Position numbers and translations under genes: made by a program. A stretch of 64,000 nucleotides of DNA from Petaurus breviceps papuanus (taxonomy: Eukaryota; Chordata; Mammalia; Diprotodontia; Petauridae). Below the pieces are notes generated by a model that worked only from the letters and a program-made list of their open reading frames with translations, did no database searches and was not told the DNA's origin. Below, piece after piece: positions 45,670 to 57,965 of the stretch; the stretch's first letter is position 1; every line of letters begins with the position of its first letter. The stretch lies in contig JAMXIF010000045.1 in assembly GCA_028583685.1 (NCBI GenBank), positions 3,700,692 through 3,764,691 on the forward strand, read 5' to 3'.

Positions 45670-47020
45670 CATCAGGAGATTTGAGTACAATTTGAACTAG
45701 TATAACCAAAATCTTCTTTAATTGAAGTCTGTGTCCTATAATGTAATGCATAAGCAGAATAGGAGACAATCAATAGTCCTTAATGTTACTTCTATTTGGG
45801 TGGTATATTGTATTGTAAAAGTGTGGGCAAGGTGTGATAGTGCTAAAAGGAAAATTATTTGTTCAGTCTTAAACCTTTATTAAAAAGACAAAACTCAAGA
45901 AAAAGAGAATTAAAATGAATTAACTAAAAAAAAAAGACTGATCACTATAGATTAGTAAGGAATTCAAGGTGGAGTCAGCCTTTGTATTTCCTTATGACAC
46001 AAAGACAATTCTGATCAGTCAGTGTCAGCAAAAAGGGGATAGGCTATCACTGTTCAGATCCTCCCCAACTGCCACATCATGAGAAAATTAGATTAGAGAT
46101 AAGGGGCATGGGATTCTCAGTGTTGGCTAGTAAATGATGACCTGCTATACAATGCAAAACAGAATATATAAAAATTGCATGCTGGGTAACACCTCCCTAA
46201 AAAGGGCCTCCCTCAAAATAGCCTCCACCAGCACTGATTTATATTAAGGACAGGAAACAGTGAGGTCACTGAGTCAGTAGAACGTTTAATAATGGATTTA
46301 TCTGAATTGGGGGGGGGGATTTTATAAAAGAAATGGCATATTATATCATCAGAAGCAGGTGAAACACAGGTGTATGAAGGATGTGAATCCTGTTCTATAG
46401 AACTAGAAATATCCCACTGAGCAGGGATTCCAGCCATGACTTTGATTCGGTTAAGATAATCATATCATTTTTCAGAACACAGAGAAAGCAGGAAAAATGA
46501 GAGAGGATTCATTTTCAAGTCTAAATAAAAAGTGAAGTGGTTGAGAGTGGGACTGGGACCAGCAACCATAATCTTTAGCTTAACCACTGCAATCTCTTTT
46601 TGAGATAGAATTCAAAATCTGCTATGTTCTTATAATATAACTTCTATTTCTAGTGATAAAGTGTGACCTATGATATAAATAGAGATGCAAAATATATTAA
46701 ATGAAGAGAAGAATGACAAACATTTATGATGGCACACTGGAAAAATATGTTAAATTAGTATTATTATTGCAATCAAAAGGAATCTACTTTCTCCTTTCTT
46801 ATCTCTCTGTCTTGTGAGAAATGACAACAATCTCTTAAACAGCCAAGCAAAACAAATTTCCATATTGGCCATGCTAATATACATATATACATACATAAAC
46901 ACACATGCACATATATTACTTAATCTGCTGTCTGAGTTCATTAGCTGCCTATCCACCAGTGAATAACAGGTTTGATTGCAAATCCTCTGGAAGTATTTGC
47001 ACAGATGAGATTTCCTATGA
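45670..47020. other. Unique AT-rich DNA, nothing recognised
   Basis: No element core or gene is supported. The 117-aa ORF at 46750-47103 (minus) has no recognisable domain and overlaps a TACATA repeat and L1 relic sequence. Confidence 0.5.
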
Positions 47021-47029
47021 CCCTCAAAA

Positions 47030-49167
47030 TTGTTTGTCTTATAATATAGTTGTCCTCCTACTGCTAATATTACTCTGCATAATTTCATACAAAACTTTCC
47101 CATTTTTTTCTAAATTCAGGCCCCTATTCATTTCTTACATGGTATTTCATGACTTTCATTTAGCATGATTCACCCTTTTGTTCTCCAACTGATGTATACC
47201 CTCTTAGTTTCTGATTATGTTTTACATTAAAAAGTTGTTTTAAATGAACTTGCACATTCTCAGTTAGAATTTGTTTTGCTTAAAACTAATTTCTCCCTTA
47301 ATCTACATTTTCTCTTACTGCTTCTTTCACTCTCCTTCAGGTTCCCTTCTGTTTCCCTCTTGAGTGAAATTTATCACTTGCTTAACTCTATATGTGTATG
47401 GGTATGTGTGTGCAAGTGTATCAGTACGTGTATGTATTGTTACCTCCTTCCACAAGTTCAGATGAGAATGAGATTTAAGTGTTACCCATACCATTCTACA
47501 TCTTCAGAATTTTTGTATTGAATTCCAGTTGAGCCACCCAATTATGTGAGATAAATTTCCCTATCATTTCTTTCCCCTGCCACTACCATTTTATTCTTCT
47601 TACACTCATTTTCCATTTTTATTTTGTTTACCAAACATAACAGAACCATACCCTTTTTCATTCATCCATAATAATTATAAAGTTCCAGGGGGGATATGTA
47701 TGCCATTCCTATAGTAGAATATAAATAATGTATCACTTGTAATTGCTTACTCATTTGGAATTTTTTTTTATTTTTCTCTTGACTACTATGTTTGCACTTT
47801 AAACTTATTACTTAGATCTGTTCTTTACATGAGGGATGCTTGGATGTCCTTTATTTCATGAAAGTTAAATATATTCTCCCATAGGATTATATTCAGTTTT
47901 ATCAAATGAGATATTTCTGGTTGTAAATCACTCCTATAACTTGCCCCCACCCCTCATTTTATCCCTTCCCTATTTACATACATACATGCACATACACATA
48001 TACCATGAATATATACATGCACATGCATATACACACAAATATACATATATGTATATTACATTATATGTGTATGTGTATACATATACATACACACATATAA
48101 ATGTGTCCTCGTTGGCTATTTGGACCTCTTTACCATTTTGCCAGATCCATTTTTAAGATATTTTCTTTAGTACTTTTTAATGTCTCCTTTAAGAAGCTGT
48201 TGTCTTACTTTTCAAGATTTTCTTGCATCATTCTCTCTTCCAAATCTTTCTCTCATTTTATTTTCAGAATCATTCATGAAATCTTCTGTGTCCTGAAACC
48301 AGTTCATATTTTTTGTGGTGACTTTGGATGCAGGAACTTTGACTTTGTTATCTTCTGAGCGTATATTTTGATGTTTCTTGTTACCAGAACAACTTTCTAT
48401 GATCAGAATTATTTTTCTGCTGTTTACTCATTTTCTAGGCTATTTCTTCACTTTTAACTCTATGCTATCATTAGGCTCTGCTTCCCAAATGGAGGAGGAA
48501 CTGTCCAAAGCTTCAGGTTTTATGTGCTGCTGCTATAGACCTGCAAGGTTGTGGCTCTTCCAAGATGGTATGATCTAAGGAAAGGTACATTTACTGCCCA
48601 CCTGTCCTGTGCACTGGTTTGAGAGTGACTTTAAGTGCTCTTTTCAACCTTGGAACCATAACAAGATCCTTTCCTTCCTGTTGTCACAAGTTCTGCTGTG
48701 CTAGTCCCCCTCCTTGCACTGGTAGTAAGAACCAGGACTGTGACCCAGATTCACATATATGCAATATCAAAGAGTCCTGCACCTGGTGCCAGCAAAGGGA
48801 CCACTGTAATTCTTCTTTTGATCCATTGTCTGACACCCTTACTATCTGTGAGTGGAAAGGTCTGGAAAATGCCACTGCTGCCTTTGATCCAGTTGCCCCA
48901 AGGCCTGCTCCTGATTTGCTGGGGATCAGTTTCCGCTGGCACAGTCTATACAGCCTCCACTGTGTTATAATCCTCTCTCCCCCTGGTATAAAGATCTTCC
49001 TGCCAATCATCTAACTTGTCTGGGCCTGAAAAATTGTTTCACTCTGTCTTTTCATGACTTCTCCTACTTTGGAATTTGTTTAGAGTCATCATTTAAAGGT
49101 CTCTGGAGGGATTCAGGGTAGAGCTCAGGTGAGTCCCTACCTTTACGCCACCATCTTGGCTCTACCT
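47030..49167 (-). mobile_element. Older antisense L1 pieces with a 5' end at 49167
   Basis: On the minus strand the 5' end is near 49167 (GGTAGAGCCAAGATGGTGGCG), followed by a 5' UTR to about 48500 and the ORF1 N-terminal region (about 48480-48110). The ORF1 C-terminal part lies near 47945-47830 and inter-ORF sequence near 47830-47275. Then at 47270-47030 there is ORF2 C-terminal/3' sequence ('TCCAACTGATGTATACCC'). A CA/TA microsatellite replaces part of ORF1, and most of ORF2 is missing. It is more diverged than the half-L1 copies. The 131- and 108-aa ORFs near 48.6-49.0 kb lie in the 5' UTR and are not genes. Confidence 0.7.
47972..48105. repeat. CA/TA imperfect microsatellite in L1 ORF1
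   Basis: TACATACATGCACATACACATA-type units fill the ORF1 region of the old L1. Confidence 0.9.
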
Positions 49168-49239
49168 CAAAAAATGTCCTCAAAATATATGATTCTTAAA
49201 ATATTATATTTAAGTTACTATCAGCAGAAACAGCATCAT

Positions 49240-49890
49240 CATCATTAATTTGGTCATGACTTTCAGGTAGCTTAATGGTTTTTCAATCATATTATTTCAA
49301 CCTGTTTTCCTGACTAGTCATTTCTGCTACGAGGTAGCTTACATTTTCTTCTATTTTTCTACTCTTTTTACTTTCTTTTTATTTTATTTTATTTTATTTT
49401 ATTTTATTTTATTTTCTAACAGAATAATTGTCTTCTATTAGACCTCTTCTGATTTTCAGAGATTTTATGTTTAGATAAGCTTTTGTACCTTTTCTGCCAA
49501 GCTGTTAGTATTCTTTCCAATTCTCATTTTCTATATCCCTAATATATTTTTAATTTTTTTTTACCATTCTTGCTTTATTTATTGAAAATTATTTAACACT
49601 TAAAAATGACTGCTGTTTCACCTCTTCCAGGAACTCTATTTTCACTTGCATCCAAGTTCTGTTTGTCTTTGAGGCTTTGCTAGTAGATATTTTGGAATCA
49701 TTCTCCTTTTCAGGATTTCTGTCTTAAGACTCTATTTCAATAGCTTTTTATGTTGAGATTATGGTTTTTTATTTTAATTTTTTTATTTAATTTTTTATTT
49801 AATTAATTTATTTTTTCTTTTCCTTATGATTCCAGACTACTTGCTGAATTCAGCTTTACATTAGGGTTATATGTTGTACACTACTGGGGG
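49240..49890 (-). mobile_element. Old L1 ORF1 fragment, antisense, with (ATTTT)n
   Basis: 'ATGACTTTCAGGTAGCTTAAT', 'GCTTACATTTTCTTCTATTT' and 'GCTTTTGTACCTTTTCTGCC' follow the reverse complement of L1 ORF1. A pentanucleotide array (49370-49417) sits inside it. It probably belongs to a different, older copy than 47030-49167. Confidence 0.5.
49370..49417. repeat. (ATTTT)n microsatellite
   Basis: About nine ATTTT units in a row. Confidence 0.97.
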
Positions 49891-49984
49891 CAATGTCTGG
49901 GCTGAGCTTGTATCCTTTAGGATTCTCCTGTTATTTTCCTATGGCATTAAGTGTTGCATTTTTAAGTATATCAAGAATTCTCTT

Positions 49985-50068
49985 TTTGCTCATTTTTTTT
50001 ATTCCCAGCAATTAGCTCAATATCTTACATACACGAAACACTTAATAAATGCATATTGATTTGACTCC
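49985..50068 (+). mobile_element. L2 3'-end relic
   Basis: 'TATTCCCAGCAATTAGCTCA' followed by 'AACACTTAATAAATGCATATT' is the L2 tail. Confidence 0.6.
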
Positions 50069-50234
50069 TACTCTTTTGGCAATCATTCTAGTCACAGAGA
50101 AAAGAAATATGGTAAATGAATTCAAAGAAAATAGAATTAAGTTCATTTTAGCTAATGTTGGCTTATATGAAGAATTTCAAAGTGGCTGTAATGCTTTAGA
50201 GATACCACATGCATTATAATAACAAATCAAGTCA

Positions 50235-50385
50235 AATCTATAAGCACCTTTCAACTATCTCTGACTTTTCAGGCACTGTGCTAAGTGCTGAGAATACAAA
50301 TAAAAGCAGAGGGAAAGATAGTCCATAAGTTCAATGTTCTTAATTAAGTTCTAATAGGGGAAGACAACATATAAAAAGGAGCTGA
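50235..50385 (-). mobile_element. L2 3'-end relic, antisense
   Basis: 'CAGGCACTGTGCTAAGTGCTG', 'AGAATACAAATAAAAGCAGAG' and 'GTTCTAATAGGGGAAGACAAC' match the reverse complement of L2. Confidence 0.7.
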
Positions 50386-50389
50386 GAAG

Positions 50390-52340
50390 TTAGTAGAGTG
50401 TCATCAACAATGTTTTATCCATCAGTTCACTGATATCCGAAGTGAAAAAAAGATCCTTATAAAATAAGTTTTTAGTATACCTAGCCTTATATTTTGAATG
50501 TGGAAATAAGCTCCTTTTTCCTACATCTCACATTTCAGGGTTATTATTAATTATAGAGTCAATGTAGTATAGTAACCTTAAAGTATAATAATGTATATAT
50601 ACATACATACACACATATTCATTAGCACAACCTCTAAATTTCATGGGCAAATTTGTAAGGCAGTAAATTTCACAACAGTTGCAAACCTGCATTAGTAGAC
50701 ACAATTTCCTCACTGGGTGTTCCTGACATCAATGAAATTATACATCTGTCTAAATAAAAAAAAAACATCATCATCAACATAATTATCTCTGCTCTTTACT
50801 CTATCTGGACCACTGATTTATATTTATTGAGAAAGACATAATCCTAGGCCAGACACTCAATTTTAAGGAATGGGAATTAGGAATGGAAATGTCCCAGAAA
50901 AAAAGCGATATTGAAAGAGTTGTTTTATGGACCTGTGTCATCCAGGGTGAATATGGGGCCCAGACTATCTGCAAGTGAACTAAATTTTTCTTTGGCATGA
51001 GCATTGCTGTTGACTTGTCTTCCTGAGTTTGGAGAGCATTTTTAGTATAAGTGAAAGAAAGAAAGAGCCTGCTCACACATTTTTCCCCCTTCTTAGCTGT
51101 AACAGCTCTAATTAGGATAATAATCTTGACTTTCTGGGAATTGCATTGAAAATGGGGACAATGCAACTCCAAAGAAGTGTTATTAAAATGTCAGCCTCAA
51201 AAAGGCAACCTATTTCAAAGCATTCACTTGTCTTTGACTCTGTTTTACTCCCTCTTATCCATATCATGAATGCAGAAGAAATCTACTTTCTGTTATTTAT
51301 GAATATGTACAAATGGCAGAACTATCCATGTTCTTATGTGTAATAATGCACATTTATTTTTAATTAAAAGTTAAACATCAGGCAATGGTTAACACATTTA
51401 ATAATGTATATGTTGATATCTTAGGGATATTATTACTGTTATTTTCCATCATAAATATTCACAATGCTGAACAATAGATAGTCTATGTCAAACATAGAAC
51501 AAAATTTCCATGCTTTTTAGAAGACATTAATCAGAAAAATAAAATGCCAGTCATTGTTGTATTAAAAATTTGAAGAAAGTTTCCTTTCAGATAGAGTTAC
51601 CAGTTGAATGGCAGTATGGGCAAGTGAGAAAAAGTATATGAAAGAAAGGGTAGAATTTGGTTAGGATGAAGATTGGATTTTAGAAAGAGAAGGATAATAT
51701 ACCCACCTTTGAGGATCTGAATTAGAGATGTATAGATGCATTCAATTTAATCACCTTGGCAACAAATACAGAGAAGGAAAAATAAGATTCTATTGTCTAA
51801 AATGGGAGTTTGTTTATTAGAAGATATTTGAATTAAGGTTCAAAGTACAATGAGCAATCTTGATTCCAAAAAACAGATGGTGAAAGACATTTCCTTCTTA
51901 GAAGTAGAGAGGTAGTAGACAACAGATGTGGAAGGTTGAATACACTGCCAGGCATAGTTTCTCTTTTTATTTGTTTTCTTTGTTACAAAGAAAGATTCTA
52001 GATAATAGTCATGATAGGGAGGGACATATTGGTAAACAAAAAAAAGATCATAATAAAATAAAATAAAATAAAATGGACATGGTCTTCTTCATAGTTCAGC
52101 CAAAAGAAAGGAAGATGGTTATGACATTGTCGAAATTTTTTTGATTGTGCATAACTACTGCTAAAAATAATTGAATATGTACCCCCATGTAGGTATTTAC
52201 TTAAATAAAATCATTTGCTATATTAATGATTATGCAGTATAGTAATGACAATACCCATACTAGTCTTCATATACATTTTATTAATAATCATATGCATTAC
52301 ATATAAAAATATAAATTTTAAAAGATAATACAAAGATAAA
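50390..52340. other. Unique AT-rich DNA, nothing recognised
   Basis: No element core, RNA gene or convincing coding frame was seen. The 123-aa ORF at 50801-51172 (minus) has no recognisable domain, and its composition follows its surroundings. Confidence 0.5.
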
Positions 52341-52342
52341 TG

Positions 52343-52592
52343 GAGGCAGCTAGGTGGCCCAATGGAGAGACCATTAGGCCTAGATTCAGGGAGACCTGAG
52401 TTCAAATCCAGTCTCAGATACTTACTAAGCTCTGTGACACTGGGCAAATAATTTAATTCTGTTTGCCTCAGTTTCCCCATCTGTAAAATGAGCTGCAGAA
52501 GGAAAGGACAAACCATTCCCATATCTTTGCCAAGACAAACCCAAATGGTGTCACAAAGAGTCTGACTGAAAGACTGAACATAAACATTAATA
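52343..52592 (+). mobile_element. MAR1-type SINE
   Basis: The head is 'GGAGGCAGCTAGGTGGCCCA', the core 'TTGCCTCAGTTTCCCCATCTG', then 'CATATCTTTGCCAAGACAAAC' and 'GTGTCACAAAGAGTCTGACTG'. It is full length. Confidence 0.93.
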
Positions 52593-52604
52593 ATATTTGA
52601 TCCT

Positions 52605-53565
52605 GGATGGTTGATTGTTGTCCTTCATTCTCAAAGAGGTCCAAAAATGACATCATTATGCTAGAGTCAAATTACAGTGTGTCTGCTTGTGATTGATCAG
52701 ATCAAGATGAGCTCAGAATGTTCAACCAACAGGTCAGGCACAAATAGTCCATAGGAATATTTGTGGTAGATTCTCTAAATTTGCACATCTCAATTTTCTT
52801 TTGAGCTACTTCAATTCTCCTTTGATTATAGAGTGCAGCACCTTCTCTGATTTGGGCCCACCATGCCAGGAAGTCCTATGCTAGTGTCTCCCCTGTCAAG
52901 CAATAAATTTCAGAGTTATCAAGAGACACCTTGGAAGTGTCATTGTATCACTTCTTCTGACCACCATGTAAATGCTTGCCTATGTGAGTTTTCCGTAAAA
53001 TAGTCTTTTTGGAAAGCATACTTTTTGCATTTGAACAATATGACTAGTACATCAGAGCCATGTTCTCTGAAGTAGAGTTTTAATGTGTAGCAATTTAGTT
53101 CAAGAAAGGACCTTAATGTCTGGTATTTTCTCCTGCCAGGTGAAGTTTAGAATCTTCCTATGACAAAAAAATGGAAACAATTCAGTTTCCAAGCATGAAA
53201 CTGGTATATTCTCCAGGTTTCACAGGCATACAACAATGAGGTCAGCGCAATGGCTCTGTGGACCTTCAATCTGGTAGTTAGTCTAATACCTCTTCTCTCC
53301 CACACTTTCCTACAGAGTCTCCCAAGCACTGAGCTCACTCTAGCAATGTCAACATCATTATCAATGTGGATTTAAATCCCCGAAATGTACACTACCAAGT
53401 ACCACACCACAGCATTCAAAAGTTCTCCATTGGCTGTAACCAATGGTTCCATGTATGGATGGCTTGGCGCTGGCTGATGGAGCCCCTATGTTTTCTTGGT
53501 GTTAATTGTTAGGCCAAAATTAGCACAAGCATGAGAGAAATGATCCATGAACAGAACAATAAGCA
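52605..53565 (-). mobile_element. RTE-type LINE, 3' part, antisense
   Basis: The frame 53147-53338 (minus) reads 'RLCRKVWERRGIRLTTRLK' and 'VHRAIALTSLLYACETWR'. This is the conserved segment at the end of RTE-clade reverse transcriptases (…KVYRAVVLPTLLYGCETW). The 3' UTR runs to 'TTGAGAATGAAGGACAACAAT' (about 52632-52612, minus strand). The element is 5'-truncated and broken. MAR1-type SINEs are thought to use RTE machinery, and one lies directly next to it. Confidence 0.85.
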
Positions 53566-53589
53566 ACAACAAAACAAAGCATTTGACCC

Positions 53590-54050
53590 TAAAGTCATTA
53601 GGAAATTCTAGGATTTATCTAGTAGAGAACTGATATTTTCAGATTTGAGTTTAGGAATATCATTTTGGAAGCTCTGTAAAGGACTCACTGGACATAAGAG
53701 AAACTTGAAGAGAGGAGACCCATTAGAAGGCTATTGCTATATGTAAGAAGAGAGATAGTCAAATTCTAGTGCAGAGTAGTATATTTTGGAGTATAGAGAA
53801 AGTCACCTATACATGAAATGCTGAGGCAATCAATGAAAATATTTGGCAACTCTTGGGTGTGTGGGGAGTAAAGAAGAATGAATCATTGAAGATGACACTG
53901 AGGTTATAAATCTAGGTGAACTGGGAAGATGATAGCTCCCTCAGCAGTAAAAACAAAGGTTAGAGGAGGAATGTTTGAGCAAAATGATAGTATAAAGAGT
54001 TCTGTATTGCAGACCACAACACATATGTGCCTGATGATATTCCTTTCCTT
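53590..54050 (+). mobile_element. L2 LINE fragment
   Basis: 'GGAGACCCATTAGAAGGCTAT', 'GAAGATGACACTGAGGTTATA' and 'GGTGAACTGGGAAGATGATAG' follow the L2 3' half in order (GAGACCCATTAGGAGGCTATTGCAATAG… GATGACACCCAGG… TGACTGGGAGGATGGTGG). Confidence 0.75.
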
Positions 54051-54059
54051 ATGTTAGTC

Positions 54060-54765
54060 TCCTCTAAATGAAACAAGATGAGGGTCCTACAAAGATTAAG
54101 TATGCTGGGGAGGAAGATAAGAGAGTGTTAGTCACAATGACACCAACATACACACTACTCTGCGCACTCATAAGGAATTACATCTTCTGCTTAAAATTGA
54201 AATTTTTTAATAAAGTAGGAAGTTGAGCTCTTACATAGAAGAGGGAAGTAGAAAGAGAGAGGAGTTTAGGGGAAAAAAAGGTTAGTATGTTTTTTTTTAA
54301 AGCTAAGCTTTAGGAATATCTATAAAGGTACTTGGGATATAATTTATATTCACACCCCATAATTAATGGATCATAATCCTTTGATGTCATGTCATAGACC
54401 AACATTGCAACATAAGGTTGAAAAACACTGTAAGTGAGAAGAAGCTTCATCACTCCAAAAATGTTAATCATGAATATAATTCTAATACATTGCATGATAT
54501 TTGTCTTGTTAGTTCATTGGCTATGCAATGCAAATGTAGTTAAACAATTTCAGCTTTGTAAGACATGTAAAAAGGAATGTGTGAGAGTGACAAAAATCAC
54601 CTTCAGAGTGAGGAAAATCACATTCTTTGATGGGAAATTGACTATTCTGAAGAATAAAATTTTCCTAATCAGATTAGGTTTCCTAAGTTTTGAAAGAAAT
54701 TATTTGAATGAAATTGAAAGAGCACCAGTATATTTATATAAAAGCTCCAGTGAAATATAAATTCT
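54060..54765. other. Unique DNA, nothing recognised
   Basis: The 108-aa ORF at 54434-54760 has no recognisable domain. Confidence 0.5.
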
Positions 54766-54767
54766 TT

Positions 54768-54855
54768 AAGATTAGAGATTGGGTCAATTTTTTTTTGCCT
54801 TTGGTTTCCCCAGTGCCTAGCACATAGTGGATGCTTATTGAAATTACTTGTTCTG
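54768..54855 (+). mobile_element. L2/MIR 3'-end relic
   Basis: 'CCCCAGTGCCTAGCACATAG' followed by 'TGGATGCTTATTGAAATTAC' is the L2 tail. Confidence 0.65.
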
Positions 54856-54859
54856 AATA

Positions 54860-55248
54860 ACTTGCAACTGCTCACAAAATCATAATTTTTTTCTTGACAT
54901 GCTTTTCCAGTAATTATATACTGACATTTATCACTGAAAGGAAATAAACTAGTCAGTTTGAAAGGAAAGAGCAGCCAATTTGATTTGTCTGACTCATGAA
55001 AGAAAAATATGTTCTTGATCTGTGAATACTCCAGAGAAATATTCAGATTCCTATTGTATGACCCTCGAACTTGGTAATAGAACTTCAATATGATAGCTGA
55101 ATCCAATTTATTACTTGGCTTCTAATTTCAGCTATTTAACAGTAAACCAATGTTGAATATCAAGAGGATAAATGTCACCACCCAGAATTATTTCTTAGTT
55201 ATTTTTAAAATGAAGTCCATTCAGTGTAGCAAATCAAAAAACAATGTA
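54860..55248. other. Unique DNA, nothing recognised
   Basis: The 145-aa ORF at 54669-55106 (minus) starts in unique DNA, crosses the L2 relic and has no recognisable domain. I do not call it a gene. Confidence 0.5.
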
Positions 55249-55249
55249 G

Positions 55250-55500
55250 AACCCCTTCAAAATAATGGAACTAAATCATAGTATCATCAGTTTTGTATTA
55301 TAAAGCATCTCTAAGCCTATATATCCCTAATTTGCCATTTTGCAGATGAGGAAATTTAGTTCCAGGTAACCTAAGAGATTTGTGTAGTTTCACAAATAAT
55401 GAGCAGGATTTGAGTCCTTCATTTCTGTCTAATTGAAATAAGTTCTCTTCTTGTACAACATGGATGATGGATTGAATAGGGCTTTGTCTACTTGGCCATC
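55250..55500 (-). mobile_element. MIR3-type SINE, antisense
   Basis: 'TTTTGCAGATGAGGAAATTTA', 'CAGGATTTGAGTCCTTCATTT' and 'CTTGTACAACATGG' follow the reverse complement of a MIR3-type SINE. Confidence 0.65.
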
Positions 55501-55504
55501 TAAG

Positions 55505-56240
55505 CAGATGAATAATAAAATTCATAAATTAAAATTATTTTTAATCAAAAATAGTTTATTAAAGATTTGTCACAATAACAAAGAATTGTATCTTCTAACA
55601 GTTTCTTAACAAGGACCACTATTTTCTGGCTACTGATAAGCAGCATTTTCTCATCCTCATTACAAAGAATTTATAGAAAAGAGAAAATTAGCATAGGGAT
55701 GAATCATTGATACCTTTTCACTTTTTTCTTAATAATATATGATCTCTTTTATTCTTTTACTATATTCATTTTTATAAGATAAAATGGAAATCTTATATTT
55801 TTTCTCATTTCAATTTGGATCTTTTTCTCTGCTTAAATTTGAATTACTTCTATCATGACATTCTTCTGTTTCTGACCATTTCAATTATCAAAACTGTGCA
55901 TAACTGAAAGGAGCATCCCCTAATTCTTGCATGGCATTATATCCAGACTTCTCAATTTCCTAGTTTTCCTCATCAAGGCAGTTTATCAATGTCTGCATGG
56001 AAATATGTCACCAAGAATAGAACAGAACACTGTAAAAATAATTTAGTCAGTGATACAGTGGGCAATTGCCTCCTTTGTTCTGAACATTATGCCTCTTTTA
56101 AGGAAGCATTGGATTTTTTTTAACTTGAAAGTTATTAAGTTTAACTGGACAAACAAAGAAGAGAGGTTTATTTACCCATATAAACTATTCATCATTCCCT
56201 TCTCCCCAGTCATGCTCATATGAAGTTATTATGAATATAT
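55505..56240. other. Unique AT-rich DNA, nothing recognised
   Basis: It may contain an outer part of the L3 relic that follows. No gene was seen. Confidence 0.45.
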
Positions 56241-56244
56241 TATG

Positions 56245-56645
56245 AACACAACTTTAGGACTTTGCGTGTATTGCTATTAAATTTCATTTTTTGTGGATTT
56301 GCTTTGTAATATTTGTTAAATTTTTTTTTAATTTTCATGCTGTCCTCTAGTGTATTAGCTGACCCCATCAGCAAAGTTTTTGTCATCAGAAAATCTGTTA
56401 AACATGTCAACTATCCCTTTATTTAAATCATTAAGAAAAAAATGTTGAAAAGAACAAAAAATATGGCTCTGCATTAGAAACTTCCCCTCAAGTTGAGATC
56501 CATACATCAGTCTTTTGGTCACCTTGTTCAAAAATCCCTGTATCCATGTATCTGTGCTGTAATTCAGTTCATCTCTATTTTGTCCATAAGGATAGACTCA
56601 TGAGAGGCTTTGTAAAATGCAATATTTAATTGTAGACAGTTTCAC
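56245..56645 (-). mobile_element. L3/CR1-type LINE relic, antisense
   Basis: 'CTCTAGTGTATTAGCTGACCC', 'AAATCATTAAGAAAAAAATGT' and 'CATGAGAGGCTTTGTAAAATG' follow the reverse complement of L3/CR1. Confidence 0.75.
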
Positions 56646-56649
56646 CACT

Positions 56650-57445
56650 GAAATTTACCTGTCTACCAATCTAATAATAACAATAATAGGAAGCCTATTT
56701 AGAGCACTTTCAGAATTGTAAATCCATTTATACACATTTTCATATTTTATATATGCCTCAAAGTGGAATAGGATTAGTGTGTCAATGCTGAATTCTACTC
56801 AGTGCTGCTCTTTCTGTATTTCTGTGTTTACAAACCATATTCTAATAATGAAATCTAGAATTTTACAAGAAATCAAGGTCAAATTCACTGTCCATTAGAG
56901 AATAAATCTTCTTTACTTAAATCCAGACCATGAATTTTTGACGAATTGACACATTAAGACTAATTAAATGTTTGTGGGTGGATTGATTATTTCTTGAGGG
57001 TTTAAAAAAAGATAATAAGGGAGAGTGTAAAAGTAATACTTTACAAAAATGGGAAAGGAAGTGAAGCTTACTATTTCTCATGATTGGGAATGTGTGAGGC
57101 TATACACCAATTTAGAAGAAGAAGTGAATGTGTGGGAATTGGAGGAACTTCACTCATTGCAGTAGATAGAAGGGGCTTGAACACATAAAAAATACTTGCA
57201 TAAACATACATAAATACATACATGCATACATACATAACTTAGACAAAGTGTTTTATGTAGAAATACATCAAAGTAAAGAAAGAAAAAAGTGGTTAAGGGG
57301 AAGGATAATACCATGAAAGAAGTTGCTGCAAGAAGTTCTGGGTCTGAAAGAGGGAAGAAGGGAAACTAAGTCAAGGAAAGGAAGATAGGCAAAGAGAAGG
57401 GAAGGGAAGACAAAGCAAGGCAAGACAAGGGAAAGGAAGGCCTAA
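56650..57445. other. Unique DNA with a purine-rich stretch, nothing recognised
   Basis: A stretch of AAGG/GGAAG/GACAAGG units lies at about 57290-57445. Otherwise there is no element core or gene. Confidence 0.5.
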
Positions 57446-57449
57446 AATC

Positions 57450-57745
57450 TAAGACATGTTTAGAATGCCTGCTGTGCAATCATGGAATGGCTCTAAAAGT
57501 TCAGGAATATGACAATAAAGGAATATTATTGCACCATGAGAAATGATTTCAGAGAATTTCGCATAGTATGAACAACATAGAGTGAAATGAGTGGAATATG
57601 AAAATAATGTATATAATGACATTATCATTGTTAAAAAAAAACAGAAAAGTGAAAATTCTGATCATTGCAGTTATCAACAATGACTTCAAAGGATCAGAAT
57701 GAAGATTGTTGCCTACCTCCTAAAAAAAGATGATGGGTTCAAGGA
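57450..57745 (+). mobile_element. L1 3'-end relic
   Basis: 'ATAAAGGAATATTATTGCACC', 'GAAATGATTTCAGAGAATTTC' and 'GAGTGAAATGAGTGGAATATG' follow the end of L1 ORF2 and the 3' UTR. Compare 37000-37200 in the sense L1. Confidence 0.7.
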
Positions 57746-57747
57746 GC

Positions 57748-57965
57748 AGGTATATCTATCTATACCCAATCTATATCTATCTATGTCTGCATCTATATCT
57801 ATGTCCACATCTATTTCTATCCCTCTTTAAATAGATCTATCCATCTATCATTTCTTATACTTTGTGTTTATCACTTCGATAAACTTATCCATATCTCTAT
57901 CCATAGCTCTATATACATATTGATGTCTGCATATATACTTATAGACACACACACACATCGCTATA
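57748..57965. repeat. Imperfect CTATAT/ATCTAT repeat
   Basis: TATCTATCTATACC, ATCTATATCTATG and similar units continue for about 200 bp with interruptions, ending in a short (AC)n. Confidence 0.85.

Noticed and set aside
48619-49014. 131-aa Cys-rich frame resembling a small secreted protein
   Set aside because: It lies in the GC-richer 5' UTR of an antisense L1, and the Cys content is by chance. There is no signal peptide or exon structure.
3085-49890. Bias of 5'-complete L1/half-L1 and family A LTRs to the minus strand, suggesting an intron of a plus-strand gene
   Set aside because: The sample is small, and two long L1s (33.9-39.0 and 40.5-45.1 kb) lie on the plus strand. The bias cannot be told from chance here.
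54669-55106. 145-aa minus-strand ORF
   Set aside because: It crosses an L2/MIR relic, has no domain and no promoter or splice context.
51360-55530. Scattered short ORFs suggesting exons of a host gene
   Set aside because: None has a recognisable domain, flanking splice sites in phase, or coding-type composition, and several overlap repeats.
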